64,000 bases of DNA, from contig NZ_CP116346.1 of NCBI RefSeq assembly GCF_030254645.1, forward strand, positions 1,468,001 to 1,532,000, in the 5' to 3' direction. A model generated the notes under the pieces. The model was not told the DNA's origin, made no database searches, and worked only from the letters and a program-made list of their open reading frames with translations. Origin of the DNA: Paucibacter sediminis. GTDB taxonomy: Bacteria > Pseudomonadota > Gammaproteobacteria > Burkholderiales > Burkholderiaceae_C. Position 1 is the first letter of the stretch; each line of letters begins with the position of its first letter. Positions 27,240 through 37,119 of this stretch are shown here, piece by piece. Position numbers and translations under genes: made by a program.

Positions 27240-28745
27240 ATGCGGGCAAACCATGAGTCCGCATCCTGGATGAGCCGCTTCGCCCTTGCCCGCTCCTGGC
27301 CCACGCTGGCCTTCGCCCTGCTGCTGCTGGGCCAGGCCGCGGCCTTGGCGCTGAGCCTGGGCGGCGGCGCGGGCTGGCTGCCCTGGCTGCTGACGGGCCT
27401 GCTGGCGCTGAGCAGCCTGCTGGCGTTGGCGGCCCTGAGCACGCTGCGGCGCGCCCGCGCCAAGGCCGAGCGCGCCCAGCGCACGCTGGAGGAGGCCATC
27501 GACGCCCTGCCCGCCAGCGTCGAGATCTATGACGAGACCGACCGCCTGGTGGCCTTCAACCAGCGCCTGGTGGAGATCTATCCGCACATGCTGCGCGAGT
27601 TCCAGCGCCGGGCCGGCTTCGAGGACATGGTGCGCGCCTCGCTGGCGCGCCAGGGCATCCCCGAAGCGATCGGCCGCGAAGAGGAATGGCTGGCCGAGCG
27701 CAAGCGCCAGCGCGGCCGCCAGAGCGCACCGCTGCTGCAGAACGTGCACGACGAGATCTGGTTGCGCGTGTTCGAGCGCCGCACCCCCTCGGGCGGCATC
27801 GTCGGCGTGCGCCTGGACGTGAGCGACCTGATCCACGAGCAGCAGCGCCTGGCCGCCAGCCAGGCCCATCTGCACGCCATCATCCAGTCGGCCATGAACG
27901 GCATCCTCACGCTCGACGCCGAGGGCCATGTGCTGGAGGTCAACCCCAGCTGCGAGCAGCTGTTCGGCTTCAGCGCCGCCGAGCTGCAGGGCGGCCACCT
28001 GAGCATGCTGTTCAGCGGCGGCCTCAGCGAGCTGGCACCGCAGTCGCTGCTGGGCCAGCCGCGCGAGGTGAGCGCGCGCCACCGCAGCGGCGAGGAGCTC
28101 TCGCTCCAGCTCACCATGGCCGAGGTGCGCACCGCCACCACCCATCTGTTCGTCTGCATCGTCACCGACTTCAGCGAGCGCAAGCGCCAGGAGCTGCGCC
28201 TGAAGCGCGCTAACGAGTTGCTGGCGCGCCAGTCCACCACCGACGGTCTCACCGGCGTGGGCAACCGCCGCCTGTTCGACCAGGCCCTGCAGCAGGAGTG
28301 GCTGCGCAGCGCCCGCTCGGGCCAGCCGCTGGCCATCCTGCTGGTGGACATCGACCACTTCAAGCAATACAACGATCGCTACGGCCATGTCGCGGGCGAC
28401 GACGCGCTGCGCCGCGTCGCCACCCTGCTGCGCTCCTGCGTGGGCCGGGGGGGTGAGTCGGTGTGCCGTTATGGCGGCGAGGAGTTCGTGGTGCTGCTGG
28501 TCGACACCGATCTGGCCGGCGCCCAGGTGGTGGCACAGCGCTGCCTCGACAGCCTGCGCCTGGCCGCGATCGAGCACGAGGCCTCGCCGGTGCGACCCAC
28601 GCTGAGCCTCAGCATCGGCGTGGCGGCGCGGCTGGGGCACAGCCAGGTGGCGGCGCAAAGCCTGCTCGAGGCCGCCGATGCGGCGCTCTACAAGGCCAAG
28701 CAGGGCGGCCGCGCCAGGATGGTGTGCGAGGCCAGGATCGCCTGA
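27240..28745 (+). CDS. PAS-PAS-GGDEF diguanylate cyclase
   Basis: A 501-residue c-di-GMP synthase. Two hydrophobic helices (about residues 14-35 and 40-65) are followed by a PAS-7-like region (about 85-200), a second PAS domain (about 207-320) and a GGDEF domain. The signature is GGEEF (about 417-421). The I-site position reads RGGE instead of RxxD, so feedback inhibition is probably lost. The [14 protein letters not shown] metal-binding segment is intact. It is followed closely by apt, 19 bases later, on the same strand. Confidence 0.9.
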   Translation: MRANHESASWMSRFALARSWPTLAFALLLLGQAAALALSLGGGAGWLPWLLTGLLALSSLLALAALSTLRRARAKAERAQRTLEEAIDALPASVEIYDETDRLVAFNQRLVEIYPHMLREFQRRAGFEDMVRASLARQGIPEAIGREEEWLAERKRQRGRQSAPLLQNVHDEIWLRVFERRTPSGGIVGVRLDVSDLIHEQQRLAASQAHLHAIIQSAMNGILTLDAEGHVLEVNPSCEQLFGFSAAELQGGHLSMLFSGGLSELAPQSLLGQPREVSARHRSGEELSLQLTMAEVRTATTHLFVCIVTDFSERKRQELRLKRANELLARQSTTDGLTGVGNRRLFDQALQQEWLRSARSGQPLAILLVDIDHFKQYNDRYGHVAGDDALRRVATLLRSCVGRGGESVCRYGGEEFVVLLVDTDLAGAQVVAQRCLDSLRLAAIEHEASPVRPTLSLSIGVAARLGHSQVAAQSLLEAADAALYKAKQGGRARMVCEARIA

Positions 28746-28764
28746 TCCGGCGGACAATCGGGGC

Positions 28765-29307
28765 ATGCAAGACCCCAGCGCCTATATCAAGCAGCACATC
28801 CGCACCGTGCCCGACTGGCCCGTGGCCGGCGTGCAGTTCCGCGACATCACGCCCCTGCTGTCGAACCCGCGCGTGTTCCGCGTGCTGATCGACCAGTTCG
28901 TGCACCGCTATTTCGACACCCGGCCGGCCGCCATCGCCGGGCTGGACGCGCGCGGCTTCATCATCGGCTCGGTGCTGGCCTACGAGCTCAACGTCGGCTT
29001 TATCCCGATCCGCAAGAAGGGCAAGCTGCCCTTCACCACGGTGGAGGAAACCTATGAGCTCGAGTACGGCAGCGCCACGGTGGAGATGCATACCGACGCG
29101 GTGCAGCCCGGCGACCGCGTGGTGCTGATCGACGACCTGATCGCCACCGGCGGCACCATGCTGGCCGGAGCGCGCCTGCTGCAGCGCCTGGGCGCCACGG
29201 TGATCGAGGGCGCCGCCATCGTCGACCTGCCCGAACTCGGCGGCTCGGCGCGCCTGCGCGCCGCCGGCCTGCCCCTGCACACCCTGGTGGATTTCGCCGG
29301 GCACTGA
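28765..29307 (+). CDS. apt: Adenine phosphoribosyltransferase
   Basis: Purine salvage enzyme making AMP from adenine and PRPP in the cytoplasm. The 180-residue product has the PRPP-binding motif [14 protein letters not shown], the [10 protein letters not shown] stretch and the [13 protein letters not shown] loop of adenine PRTs. ATG at 28765 gives the family length. Confidence 0.94.
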   Translation: MQDPSAYIKQHIRTVPDWPVAGVQFRDITPLLSNPRVFRVLIDQFVHRYFDTRPAAIAGLDARGFIIGSVLAYELNVGFIPIRKKGKLPFTTVEETYELEYGSATVEMHTDAVQPGDRVVLIDDLIATGGTMLAGARLLQRLGATVIEGAAIVDLPELGGSARLRAAGLPLHTLVDFAGH

Positions 29308-29311
29308 GACC

Positions 29312-30679
29312 CTAGTCGAACAGCAGGCCGCCCGCCACCGGCGCGCCGGCGGCATCGTCGCCGCCCAGGATGAGGATGCGGCCATCGGCCAGGCGCGTCA
29401 CGCTGTGCCAGGCGCGTGGCACCGGCATGGCGGGCAACGCCGTCGCACCCTGGCCGGGCCGGTAGAGGCAGGCGCTCGCGGCCACCGCGTCGGCCTCGGT
29501 CTGGCCGCCGAACAGGCGGATCTCGTCGCCCGCGGTGCGCACGCTGCGCACCAGGGTGCGCGCCTGCTCCAGCCCCTGCACGCCGGCGAGCGTGCCGGCC
29601 AGCGGCTCATAGCGCAGCACCGAGGCCAGCGGCCGGATGCCCTCGGGTGCGATCAGCTCGCCGCCCAGGATCAGCACCGAACCATCCGCCATACGATGCG
29701 CCTCGTGCAACTGGCGCCGCTCGTCCAGCGCCGTGGCCACCGCGGCCAGGCTTTCGGCCGCCGGATCGAACAGCTCCGCCGTCACATTGACCGGCCCGTC
29801 GTGGTAGCCACCCACGATCAGCACGCGGCCGTCGGCCAGCTGGGTGAGGCTGGGGAACTCGCGCACATGGCGCATGCGTGCGGCCAGCAGGCGGAACTGG
29901 CGCTGCTGCGGATCCCACAGCTCCAGCGTGTCGCGGCCCAGGCCGCCGGCCACCAGCACGCGGCCATCGGCCAGCGCCAGGGCGGCGTGGCGCGCCCTCG
30001 GCTGGCGCGGCCGCCCGGCATCCAGCACCGCGCCGCTGCGCTCGTCGATCAGTTCGGCCACGCCGCCGATCTCCAGGCTGATCAGGCCGCCCAGCACCAG
30101 GATCTGCCCGCTCGCCAGGCGCGTGGCGCTGTGCAGGGCGCGCCCGGTGCGCATCTGGCCGAGGCGTTCGAAGCGGCCGCTGGCGGGGTCGAAGCGGTCG
30201 ATCGCGTTCGACAGGCTGGGTTCGCCACGCGAGCCGCCGATGACGAGCACGCCGCCATCCGCCGCCAGCACGGCGGCGTGGTACTGCAGCGCGAAGGGCA
30301 GCGCCAGCGCCTGATAGCGCTCGCGGTAGCGCACCGGCAGCAGCAGCTCGCGCCGCGCCGTGGGCCGGCCCGCGGCCTCGACCACCAGGGTGTAGCAGCG
30401 CGGCCCGTCCAGCACCGGAGTCTGCACCTCGACACCGCTGACGACCGCTCCGATCTCGGGTTCGATGCGCCCCGCGCCGCCGCTGAACAGCGGCCGCAGG
30501 CGCAGGCGCTCGCCCACCAGGGGGCTGCCGGCCACGGTATCGAAGCCCTGGATGGCGGGCGCGGCGGGCAGCGGGTCGGTGCCGCCCGCGTCGCCGCCGC
30601 CACCACAGCCGGCCAGGCCCCAGCTGGCTCCCAGGGCCAGGAATCCGCGGCGCGGTATCGAGAAATTGCTGCTGCTCAT
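29312..30679 (-). CDS. Tat-exported kelch-repeat lipoprotein
   Basis: A 455-residue protein with a twin-arginine-type leader (SIPRRGFLALG) and a lipobox (LAGC, cysteine at about residue 25). It should therefore be a lipoprotein exported by Tat. A glycine tract follows the cysteine. The body repeats a kelch-like unit, each with a D-G-x-V/I-L-V-x-G-G core, at least seven times (for example DGGVLVIGG, SGQILVLGG, DGRVLVAGG, DGRVLIVGG, DGSVLILGG, DGRILILGG). This forms a beta-propeller, a common scaffold for binding or galactose-oxidase-like folds, but no copper ligands were recognised. It is divergent from the LysR gene. Confidence 0.82.
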   Translation of the reverse strand: MSSSNFSIPRRGFLALGASWGLAGCGGGGDAGGTDPLPAAPAIQGFDTVAGSPLVGERLRLRPLFSGGAGRIEPEIGAVVSGVEVQTPVLDGPRCYTLVVEAAGRPTARRELLLPVRYRERYQALALPFALQYHAAVLAADGGVLVIGGSRGEPSLSNAIDRFDPASGRFERLGQMRTGRALHSATRLASGQILVLGGLISLEIGGVAELIDERSGAVLDAGRPRQPRARHAALALADGRVLVAGGLGRDTLELWDPQQRQFRLLAARMRHVREFPSLTQLADGRVLIVGGYHDGPVNVTAELFDPAAESLAAVATALDERRQLHEAHRMADGSVLILGGELIAPEGIRPLASVLRYEPLAGTLAGVQGLEQARTLVRSVRTAGDEIRLFGGQTEADAVAASACLYRPGQGATALPAMPVPRAWHSVTRLADGRILILGGDDAAGAPVAGGLLFD

Positions 30680-30785
30680 TGCTGGCTCCCTGCATGTCGG
30701 CATCGCCGCCCACGGCGGCCCGGAGCGGCATGATGGGCAGGTGCGCGGCGCTTGTGAATTGCCTTTTCGGTGATACCTTTACGGC

Positions 30786-31694
30786 ATGAATCGCCCCGTC
30801 GACCGCAGCATCGACATCCGGCAGCTGCGCTACTTCCTGGTGCTGGCCGAGGAGCTGAACTTCCGCCGCGCCGCCGAGCGGCTGCACCTCACCCAACCGC
30901 CGCTATCGCGCCAGATCGCCGCGCTCGAAGCGGCGCTGGGCACGCCCCTGCTGGAGCGCCGTGGCAACAGCACGCGGCTGACCGAGGCGGGGCAGCAGGC
31001 CCGCCAGCGCTTTGCCGAGGCCGTGGCCGCCTTCGAAGCCGCGGTGCGCAGCGTCGGCAGCGCCGCGGCACGGCCCCGCGCCAAGCTGCGCCTGGGCCTG
31101 CCCTGGTGGGTGGACATGAGTGCGTTTGCGCAGCTCGAGCAGCGCCTGGGCGGCAGCCTGCCACCGCTCGAGCCGGTGCTGGGGCCGGGCCCCGAGCTGC
31201 TGGCCCAGCTGCAACGCCACGAGCTGGACGCCGCCCTGCTCACCATGCCGCACGAGCTGCAAGGCCTGCGCCACCAGCGCGTCGCGCGGCTGGCCCATGT
31301 GGCGATGATCCCGGCGAGCAGCGCGCTGGCGCGCAAGCGTGCGCTGCGCCTGCGCGAGCTGGAGGCGCTGCCGGCCTTTCTGCGTTTTCGCAAGCAGCAG
31401 AACCCTGCGCTCTGGACGCATTTCCAGCGGCTCTACGACGCCGCCGGCTTCCGGCCCGCGCGCGAACTCGACGCCCCCGGCACCTCGGCGACGATTGCGC
31501 AGATCGCCGCAGGCCGCGGCTGCACGCTGATGCCCGCGGCGTTCGCGCGCCAGAAATACCCCGGCGTGGCGGCCCGGCGCCTGCTGGACGACATCTATGT
31601 GGAGCTGCACCTGGTGTTGGGCGAACGCCTCGAAGCCCCGCTGGCACAGGCCCTGCAGGCACAAGCCGATTTGCTGGCGGGCGCGCTGGCCTGA
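30786..31694 (+). CDS. LysR-type transcriptional regulator
   Basis: A 302-residue LysR-family regulator. The N-terminal helix-turn-helix (IDIRQLRYFLVLAEELNF then RAAERLHLTQPPLSRQIAALE, residues 9-45) is typical, followed by the effector-binding periplasmic-type fold. It lies back to back with the kelch lipoprotein gene, its probable target, with about 106 bases between starts. No effector can be named. Confidence 0.9.
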   Translation: MNRPVDRSIDIRQLRYFLVLAEELNFRRAAERLHLTQPPLSRQIAALEAALGTPLLERRGNSTRLTEAGQQARQRFAEAVAAFEAAVRSVGSAAARPRAKLRLGLPWWVDMSAFAQLEQRLGGSLPPLEPVLGPGPELLAQLQRHELDAALLTMPHELQGLRHQRVARLAHVAMIPASSALARKRALRLRELEALPAFLRFRKQQNPALWTHFQRLYDAAGFRPARELDAPGTSATIAQIAAGRGCTLMPAAFARQKYPGVAARRLLDDIYVELHLVLGERLEAPLAQALQAQADLLAGALA

Positions 31695-31704
31695 CAATCG
31701 CACC

Positions 31705-31938
31705 ATGGCCAAACCTATTCCCCGCCTCAGCCCGGACGAGATCCAGCGCATCATCGCCACCGCGTTCACCGACCGTCCGCCCTACAACAAGGTGCTGATG
31801 GAGCATGGCCTCGGCCAGGGCGAGCTGGTGCAGCTGATGAAGCGCGAGCTCACCTCCAGCGCCTACAAGCTCTGGGCGGCCCAGGGCAAGGGAGTGAAGG
31901 CGCCCACCAAGAAGGCCCAGTGGCCGCACGGGCGCTAG
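31705..31938 (+). CDS. TIGR03643/DUF2805 family small protein
   Basis: A 77-residue protein matching the DUF2805 small-protein family: a DEIQRIIATAFTDRPPYNKV helix pair and a GELVQLMKRELTSSAYKLW core. The function of the family is unknown, though it looks like a helix-turn-helix. ATG at 31705 is eleven bases after the LysR stop, so it is co-transcribed with it. Confidence 0.8.
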   Translation: MAKPIPRLSPDEIQRIIATAFTDRPPYNKVLMEHGLGQGELVQLMKRELTSSAYKLWAAQGKGVKAPTKKAQWPHGR

Positions 31939-31957
31939 CGCTGGTCCACGCCCGCCC

Positions 31958-34252
31958 ATGCCCAGCAGCTGGCCCAACCGACTCGAGCGCAAGCGCTTCA
32001 GCGATGCCCTGCTGATCGCGCTGACCCTGGCCGTGGGCGGCATCGGCAGCCTGCTGGGCTATGGCGCCGTCGGCGATGCCGAGCTGCTGCGCTTCAAGGA
32101 ATTGCGCAGCGCCGCGGCGCGGCAGGTGGTGGACTCGTTCACGCAAGACCTGGCACGCACCGTCGAGGCGGTGCGCGGCGCCGGCCTGATGCTGGAGTCG
32201 CACCAGCAGATGCAGCGCGAGGCCTTCAACCGCTATGCCGCCACGCTCGCCAAGGGCCTGCCCGGCCTGATGCTGCTGGAGTGGCAACCCATCGTGCCGC
32301 ATGCGCGGCTGGCGCAGTTCGAGGCGCAGGCGCGCGCCCTGGGCCTGGCCGACTACCGCGTGCTCGAGCCCGGCCCGTCGCCCGACAGCTGGATGCCGGT
32401 GCGCGAACGCCCCGAGCATGTGCCGGTGCTGTTCGGCTGGCCCGAGAACGCCTCGCCCCTGGGTCTGGACCTGGCCTTCGACCCCCTGCGCATGGCCTCC
32501 AAGCTGGAGGCGCGCGCCACCGGCCGGCCGGTGGCCTCGGTCACCTTCACGGTGATCCATCGCCGGCCCGACGCCGAGCCGGTGACGGGCTTCGCCATCA
32601 CCGCGCCGGTCTACGCCCGCAGCGAGGCGGGCGAGCGCCCTGCCGTGATCGGCTACTTGGCCGGCGTGATCGAGCTGCCCAGCCTGTTCCGGCGTGCCGC
32701 CCTGCTGGCCGAGCGCCTGCAGCTGGACCTGCTGGTGCATGCGGTGGACCCGCCCAGCAAGGAGCCCATCTATGTGCACGGCAGCGCCGATGCCGGCCCG
32801 CTCGCCGAAGCGCACAAGGTGGAGGTGGCCGGGCGTGTCTGGAACGTGCGCCTGCAGCCGCAGCCGGGCTTCATCGCCGGCGCACCGCCGCAAGTCGCGA
32901 GCTGGGTGCTGGCGGCCGGCCTCGCCGCCACCCTGCTGCTGAGCGCCAGCCTCTGGTGGGCGCAGCGGCGCAGCCGCGAGCTGGCGCAGGCGCAGAGCCG
33001 CCTGGTCAACGAGAGCGAACGCCTGCAAAACATCATCGCCGCCACCGGCGTGGGCACCTGGGACTATGCCTTCGAGACCAGGAAGGCCACGGTGAGCGAG
33101 CGCTGGCTGGCGATTGCCGGCCACGACGGCGCCGATTGGCAGCCCGGGCCGGACTACCACTGGAAGCAGGACTGCCACCCGGACGATGTCGCCGCCGTCG
33201 AGGCGGTGCTGCGCGCGCATCTGCAGGGTCAGACCGACCATTACGAGGTCGAGTACCGGCACCGCCATCGCACCGAGGGCTGGACCTGGGTGGCCACGCG
33301 CGGCAAGGTGGTGCGGCGCGACCGCGCCGGCAAGCCGCTGCAGATCGTCGGCATGATGGTGGAGATCAATGCGCGCAAGCAGGCCGAGGCGCGCATCCTG
33401 GAGCTAAACAACACGCTGGAGCAGCGCGTGCGCGAGCGCAGCGCCCGGCTCGAGGCCACGATGGAAAAGCTCTGCGAGGTGCAGGAGGAACTGTCGCGCA
33501 CCGAGGCGCGCGCCACCCTCAGCACCATGGTGGCGAGCGTCTCGCACGAGCTCAGCACGCCGATGAGCAACGGCCTGATCGCCAGCAGCGCGCTGTCGGC
33601 CCAGGCGACGGATTTCGAGCGCCGCATCGCCGCCGGCGGGCTGCGCCGCAGCGAGCTGCAGCGCTTCGTCGAACAGATGCGCGGCGGCAGCCAGCTGGCG
33701 CAGCGCAATCTGGAGCGCGCGGTGGAGCTGCTGCGCAACTTCCGCCAGGTGGCGGCCGACCAGGCCAGCGAGCAGCGCCGGCGCTTCGAGCTGCACGAGG
33801 TGATCCAGGAGATCGTCGGCACCCTGGCGCCGACGCTGAAACGGCGCCCCCAGCGCCTGCTGCTCGACATCCCGGCGGGCATCGCGATGGACAGCTATCC
33901 GGGGCCGCTGGGCCAGGTGGCGATCAACCTCATCAACAACGCCTACCTGCATGCCTTCGAGGAGGGCCAGGCCGGCGAGCTGCGCATCCAGGCCCGTCAG
34001 GAGGGCGACCAGGTGCGCATCGAATTCCGCGACAACGGCCGCGGCATGAGCCCCGAGGCGCTGGACAAGCTCTTCCTGCCCTTCTTCAGCACCAAGATCG
34101 GCAAGGGCGGCACCGGCCTGGGCATGGCGATCGTGCAGACCCTCAGCAGCAAGACCCTGGGCGGCTCGGTGAGCGTGGCCTCCGAGCCGGGCCAGGGCAC
34201 TTGCGTGACGGTGCTGCTGCCCTTGTGCGCGCCCACGCCGGGCAGCGCCTGA
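31958..34252 (+). CDS. CHASE-PAS sensor histidine kinase
   Basis: A 764-residue membrane sensor kinase. An N-terminal helix (about 18-38) and a second helix near 305-330 enclose a CHASE domain (about 60-290), an extracellular ligand sensor. A PAS/PAC region (about 345-470), a coiled linker and a phosphoacceptor region with SHELSTPMSNGL (about 528) follow. The HATPase carries NLINNAYLHAF, DNGRGM, a GTGLGMAIVQ G2 box and a GTCVTVLLPL end. No response regulator is encoded nearby. The phosphoacceptor helix resembles that of HWE/other atypical kinases. Confidence 0.87.
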   Translation: MPSSWPNRLERKRFSDALLIALTLAVGGIGSLLGYGAVGDAELLRFKELRSAAARQVVDSFTQDLARTVEAVRGAGLMLESHQQMQREAFNRYAATLAKGLPGLMLLEWQPIVPHARLAQFEAQARALGLADYRVLEPGPSPDSWMPVRERPEHVPVLFGWPENASPLGLDLAFDPLRMASKLEARATGRPVASVTFTVIHRRPDAEPVTGFAITAPVYARSEAGERPAVIGYLAGVIELPSLFRRAALLAERLQLDLLVHAVDPPSKEPIYVHGSADAGPLAEAHKVEVAGRVWNVRLQPQPGFIAGAPPQVASWVLAAGLAATLLLSASLWWAQRRSRELAQAQSRLVNESERLQNIIAATGVGTWDYAFETRKATVSERWLAIAGHDGADWQPGPDYHWKQDCHPDDVAAVEAVLRAHLQGQTDHYEVEYRHRHRTEGWTWVATRGKVVRRDRAGKPLQIVGMMVEINARKQAEARILELNNTLEQRVRERSARLEATMEKLCEVQEELSRTEARATLSTMVASVSHELSTPMSNGLIASSALSAQATDFERRIAAGGLRRSELQRFVEQMRGGSQLAQRNLERAVELLRNFRQVAADQASEQRRRFELHEVIQEIVGTLAPTLKRRPQRLLLDIPAGIAMDSYPGPLGQVAINLINNAYLHAFEEGQAGELRIQARQEGDQVRIEFRDNGRGMSPEALDKLFLPFFSTKIGKGGTGLGMAIVQTLSSKTLGGSVSVASEPGQGTCVTVLLPLCAPTPGSA

Positions 34253-34270
34253 GGCCTGGCGCGGGTTGGC

Positions 34271-35719
34271 TCACAGCCCGGCCATGGCCAGGTACTTGGT
34301 CACCACATAGTCCTCGATGCCCTGGCGCGCGCCCTCGCGGCCCAGCCCGCTTTGCTTGACGCCGCCAAACGGCGCCACCTCGTTGGAGATCAGGCCGGTG
34401 TTGATGCCCACCATGCCGTACTCGAGCGCCTCGGCGACGCGCCAGATGCGGCCGATGTCGCGGCTGTAGAAGTAGCTGGCCAGGCCGTACTCGGTGGCAT
34501 TGGCCTGGGCGATCACTTCGGCGTCGCTGCCGAAACGGAACAGCGGCGCCAGCGGGCCGAAGGTCTCCTCGCGCGCCACCGCCATCGCGGGCGTCACGTC
34601 GGCCAGCACGGTGGGCTGGAAGAAGTTGCCGCCCAGCGCATGGCGCGCGCCCCCCACCAGCACGCGCGCCCCCAGGCCGACCGCATCGGCGATATGCGCC
34701 TCCACCTTGGCCAGCGCGGCGGCATTGATCAGCGGCCCCTGCTGCACGCCGGCCTCGAGGCCGTTGCCCACCACCAGGCGGCTCACCGCGGCGGCCAGCT
34801 TGTCGGCAAAGGCGGCGTAGACGCGCTCGTGCACATAGATGCGGTTGGCGCAGACGCAGGTCTGGCCGGCGTTGCGGAACTTGGAGAGCATGGCGCCCTC
34901 CACCGCGGCGTCCAGGTCGGCGTCCTCGAAGACGATGAAGGGCGCGTTGCCGCCCAGCTCCAGCGAGAGCTTCTTGATGGTGGGGGCCGATTGCGCATAG
35001 AGCAGCCGGCCCACCGCGGTGGAGCCGGTGAAGCTGAGCTTGCGCACCGTGGGGTTGCGGGTCAGCTCGCCGCCGATCGCCTTGGGGTCGCCGGTCAGCA
35101 CCTGCAGCAGGCCCGCCGGCAGGCCGGCCTGCTCGGCCAGCGCGGCCAGGGCCAGCGCCGAGAAGGGCGTGGCCTCGGCGGGCTTGACGATGATGGGGTT
35201 GCCCGCCGCCAGCGCCGGCGCCACCTTGCGCGTGATCATGGCGAGCGGGAAGTTCCAGGGCGTGATGGCGGCGCACACGCCGATCGGCTCGCGCAGCACC
35301 AGCAGGCGCCGGTCGGCCAGCGGGCTGGGGATGGTCTCGCCGTAGAGGCGCTTGCCCTCCTCGGCAAACCATTCGATGAAGGCCGCGGCATAGGCCACCT
35401 CGCCGCGCGCCTCGGCCAGGGGCTTGCCCTGCTCCCGGGTCATCAGCTCGGCGAGCGCCTCGGTGTGCGCCAGCACCAGCTCGTGCCAGCGGCGCAGCAG
35501 GGCGGCGCGCTCCTTGGCCGGGCGGCGGCGCCAGGGGCCCCAGGCGCGCTCGGCGGCGGCAATCGCGCGCGCGGTTTCGGCCGCGCCCATCAGCGGCACC
35601 TGGCCCAGCAGCTCGCCGCTGGCGGGGTCCTCGACATCAAGGGTGCGGCCGTCGTCGGCGGCCAGCCAGCGGCCATCCAGCAGGGCGCGATCGCGCTGCA
35701 GCGTCAGGGGTGCGTTCAT
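34271..35719 (-). CDS. gabD: NAD(P)-dependent succinate-semialdehyde dehydrogenase
   Basis: Oxidises succinate semialdehyde to succinate in GABA catabolism. It is a 482-residue aldehyde dehydrogenase with the catalytic glutamate in LELGGNAPFIVFED and the catalytic cysteine in AGQTCVCANR. PWNFPLAM and FTGSTAVG are also as in GabD. ATG at 35719 is directly behind the gabT stop codon (two bases), showing an operon. The E. coli enzyme has 482 residues, the same length. Confidence 0.93.
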   Translation of the reverse strand: MNAPLTLQRDRALLDGRWLAADDGRTLDVEDPASGELLGQVPLMGAAETARAIAAAERAWGPWRRRPAKERAALLRRWHELVLAHTEALAELMTREQGKPLAEARGEVAYAAAFIEWFAEEGKRLYGETIPSPLADRRLLVLREPIGVCAAITPWNFPLAMITRKVAPALAAGNPIIVKPAEATPFSALALAALAEQAGLPAGLLQVLTGDPKAIGGELTRNPTVRKLSFTGSTAVGRLLYAQSAPTIKKLSLELGGNAPFIVFEDADLDAAVEGAMLSKFRNAGQTCVCANRIYVHERVYAAFADKLAAAVSRLVVGNGLEAGVQQGPLINAAALAKVEAHIADAVGLGARVLVGGARHALGGNFFQPTVLADVTPAMAVAREETFGPLAPLFRFGSDAEVIAQANATEYGLASYFYSRDIGRIWRVAEALEYGMVGINTGLISNEVAPFGGVKQSGLGREGARQGIEDYVVTKYLAMAGL

Positions 35720-35721
35720 GG

Positions 35722-37017
35722 TCAGGCCTTCAGCAAGGCGTCGGTCAGCAGGGCGAGCGCCTCGTCGAAGACGGCGTCGGGGGTGGTGAGCGGGTGCAGG
35801 AAGCGGATCACATTGCCGTAGCTGCCGCAGCTCAGCAGCATCAGGCCGCGCTGCAGGGCCAGGGCCTGCACGCGCTTGGTGAACTCGGCGTCGGGGGCGC
35901 CGCTGGCGGGGTCGCAGAACTCGGCCGCCAGCATGCTGCCGATGCCGCGCACCTCGGCCAGCTGCGGCACCCGGCCGCGCAGGCCTTCCAGGCAGGCGCG
36001 CAGGCGTGCGCCCAGCTGCTCGGCGCGCTCGCACAGGCCCTCGTCGGCGATCACGTCCAGCACCGCATGCGCGGCCGCCACCGCCAGCGGGTTGCCGGCA
36101 TAGGTGCCACCCAGGCCGCCCGGCGCGGCCGCATCCATCAGCTCGGCGCGCCCGCACACGCCCGACAGCGGCAGGCCGCCGGCCAGGCTCTTGGCAAAGG
36201 TGATGAGGTCGACGGGCACGCCGTGGTGCTGCGAGGCAAAGAGCTTGCCGGTGCGGGCGAAGCCGGTCTGGATTTCGTCGGCGATCAGCAGGATGCCATG
36301 CGCGTCGGCGATGCGGCGCAGGCCGGCGACAAAGGCCTCGGGCGCCGGGTTGAAGCCGCCCTCGCCCTGCACCGGCTCGTAGATGAAGGCCGCCACGCGC
36401 TGCGGGTCGATGTCGGCCTTGAACAGGCGCTGCACGCCGGCCAGCGCCTCCTCCACGCTCACGCCATGCAGGGCGCTGGGGAAGGGCGCATGGTAGGTCT
36501 CGGCCGGGAAGGGGCCGAAGCCCGCCTTGTAGGGCTGGACCTTGCCGGTCAGCGCCATGCCCATCATGGTGCGGCCATGGAAGGCGCCGTCGAAGGCGAT
36601 CACGCCGCTGCGGCCGGTGGCGGCGCGCGCGATCTTGATGGCGTTCTCCACCGCTTCGGCGCCGGTGGTGAAGAAGGCGGTCTTCTTGGCCCAGTCGCCC
36701 GGCATGGCGGCGTTGATGCGCTCGGCCAGGGTCACATAGCCGGCATAGGGCACGACCTGGTAGGCGGTGTGGTGGAAGGCCTGCAGCTGCGCCGCAATGG
36801 CGGCCTGCACGCGCGGATGGCGGTGGCCGGTGTTGAGCACCGCGATGCCGCTGGCGAAATCGATGAAGCGGCGCCCCTCCACATCCCACAGCTCGGCATT
36901 CAGCGCGCGCTCGGCATAGAAGTTCTGCAGCACGGCCACGCCGCGCGGCGTGGCGGCCAGGCGGCGCGCCTGCCAGTCACTGTTCAGGCTCTTGGCATCT
37001 TGGTCGGGATGGGACAT
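35722..37017 (-). CDS. gabT: 4-aminobutyrate aminotransferase
   Basis: A 431-residue class-III PLP aminotransferase that converts GABA and 2-oxoglutarate to succinate semialdehyde and glutamate. Visible motifs are GTGAEAVE-like TTGAEAVENAIKIAR, the FAKSLAGGLPLSG stretch with the PLP lysine, and DEIQTGFARTG. The start is ATG 37017 behind an AGGAG site. It heads the gabT-gabD operon and faces the MocR-type regulator across about 100 bases, as is usual for GabR-controlled GABA operons. Confidence 0.93.
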   Translation of the reverse strand: MSHPDQDAKSLNSDWQARRLAATPRGVAVLQNFYAERALNAELWDVEGRRFIDFASGIAVLNTGHRHPRVQAAIAAQLQAFHHTAYQVVPYAGYVTLAERINAAMPGDWAKKTAFFTTGAEAVENAIKIARAATGRSGVIAFDGAFHGRTMMGMALTGKVQPYKAGFGPFPAETYHAPFPSALHGVSVEEALAGVQRLFKADIDPQRVAAFIYEPVQGEGGFNPAPEAFVAGLRRIADAHGILLIADEIQTGFARTGKLFASQHHGVPVDLITFAKSLAGGLPLSGVCGRAELMDAAAPGGLGGTYAGNPLAVAAAHAVLDVIADEGLCERAEQLGARLRACLEGLRGRVPQLAEVRGIGSMLAAEFCDPASGAPDAEFTKRVQALALQRGLMLLSCGSYGNVIRFLHPLTTPDAVFDEALALLTDALLKA

Positions 37018-37119
37018 GGGGGGCTCCTGTGACGATGCCGCAATGTGCGCCATAGTGGTTCAATCGATAAGTACCAGTTTGTGATTTCTAATAGAGCCAC
37101 TTTCCGAGGCCCTGGGCAT
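37018..37119. promoter_or_regulatory. gabT / gabR-type divergent promoter region
   Basis: This 102-base region holds possible operator half-sites: TGGTTC near 37055-37060 and GTACCA about 15 bases later form an imperfect inverted repeat. GTGGTTC and GAGCCAC (about 37054 and 37094) form a wider one. MocR regulators bind such repeats; the assignment is by proximity. Confidence 0.35.
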
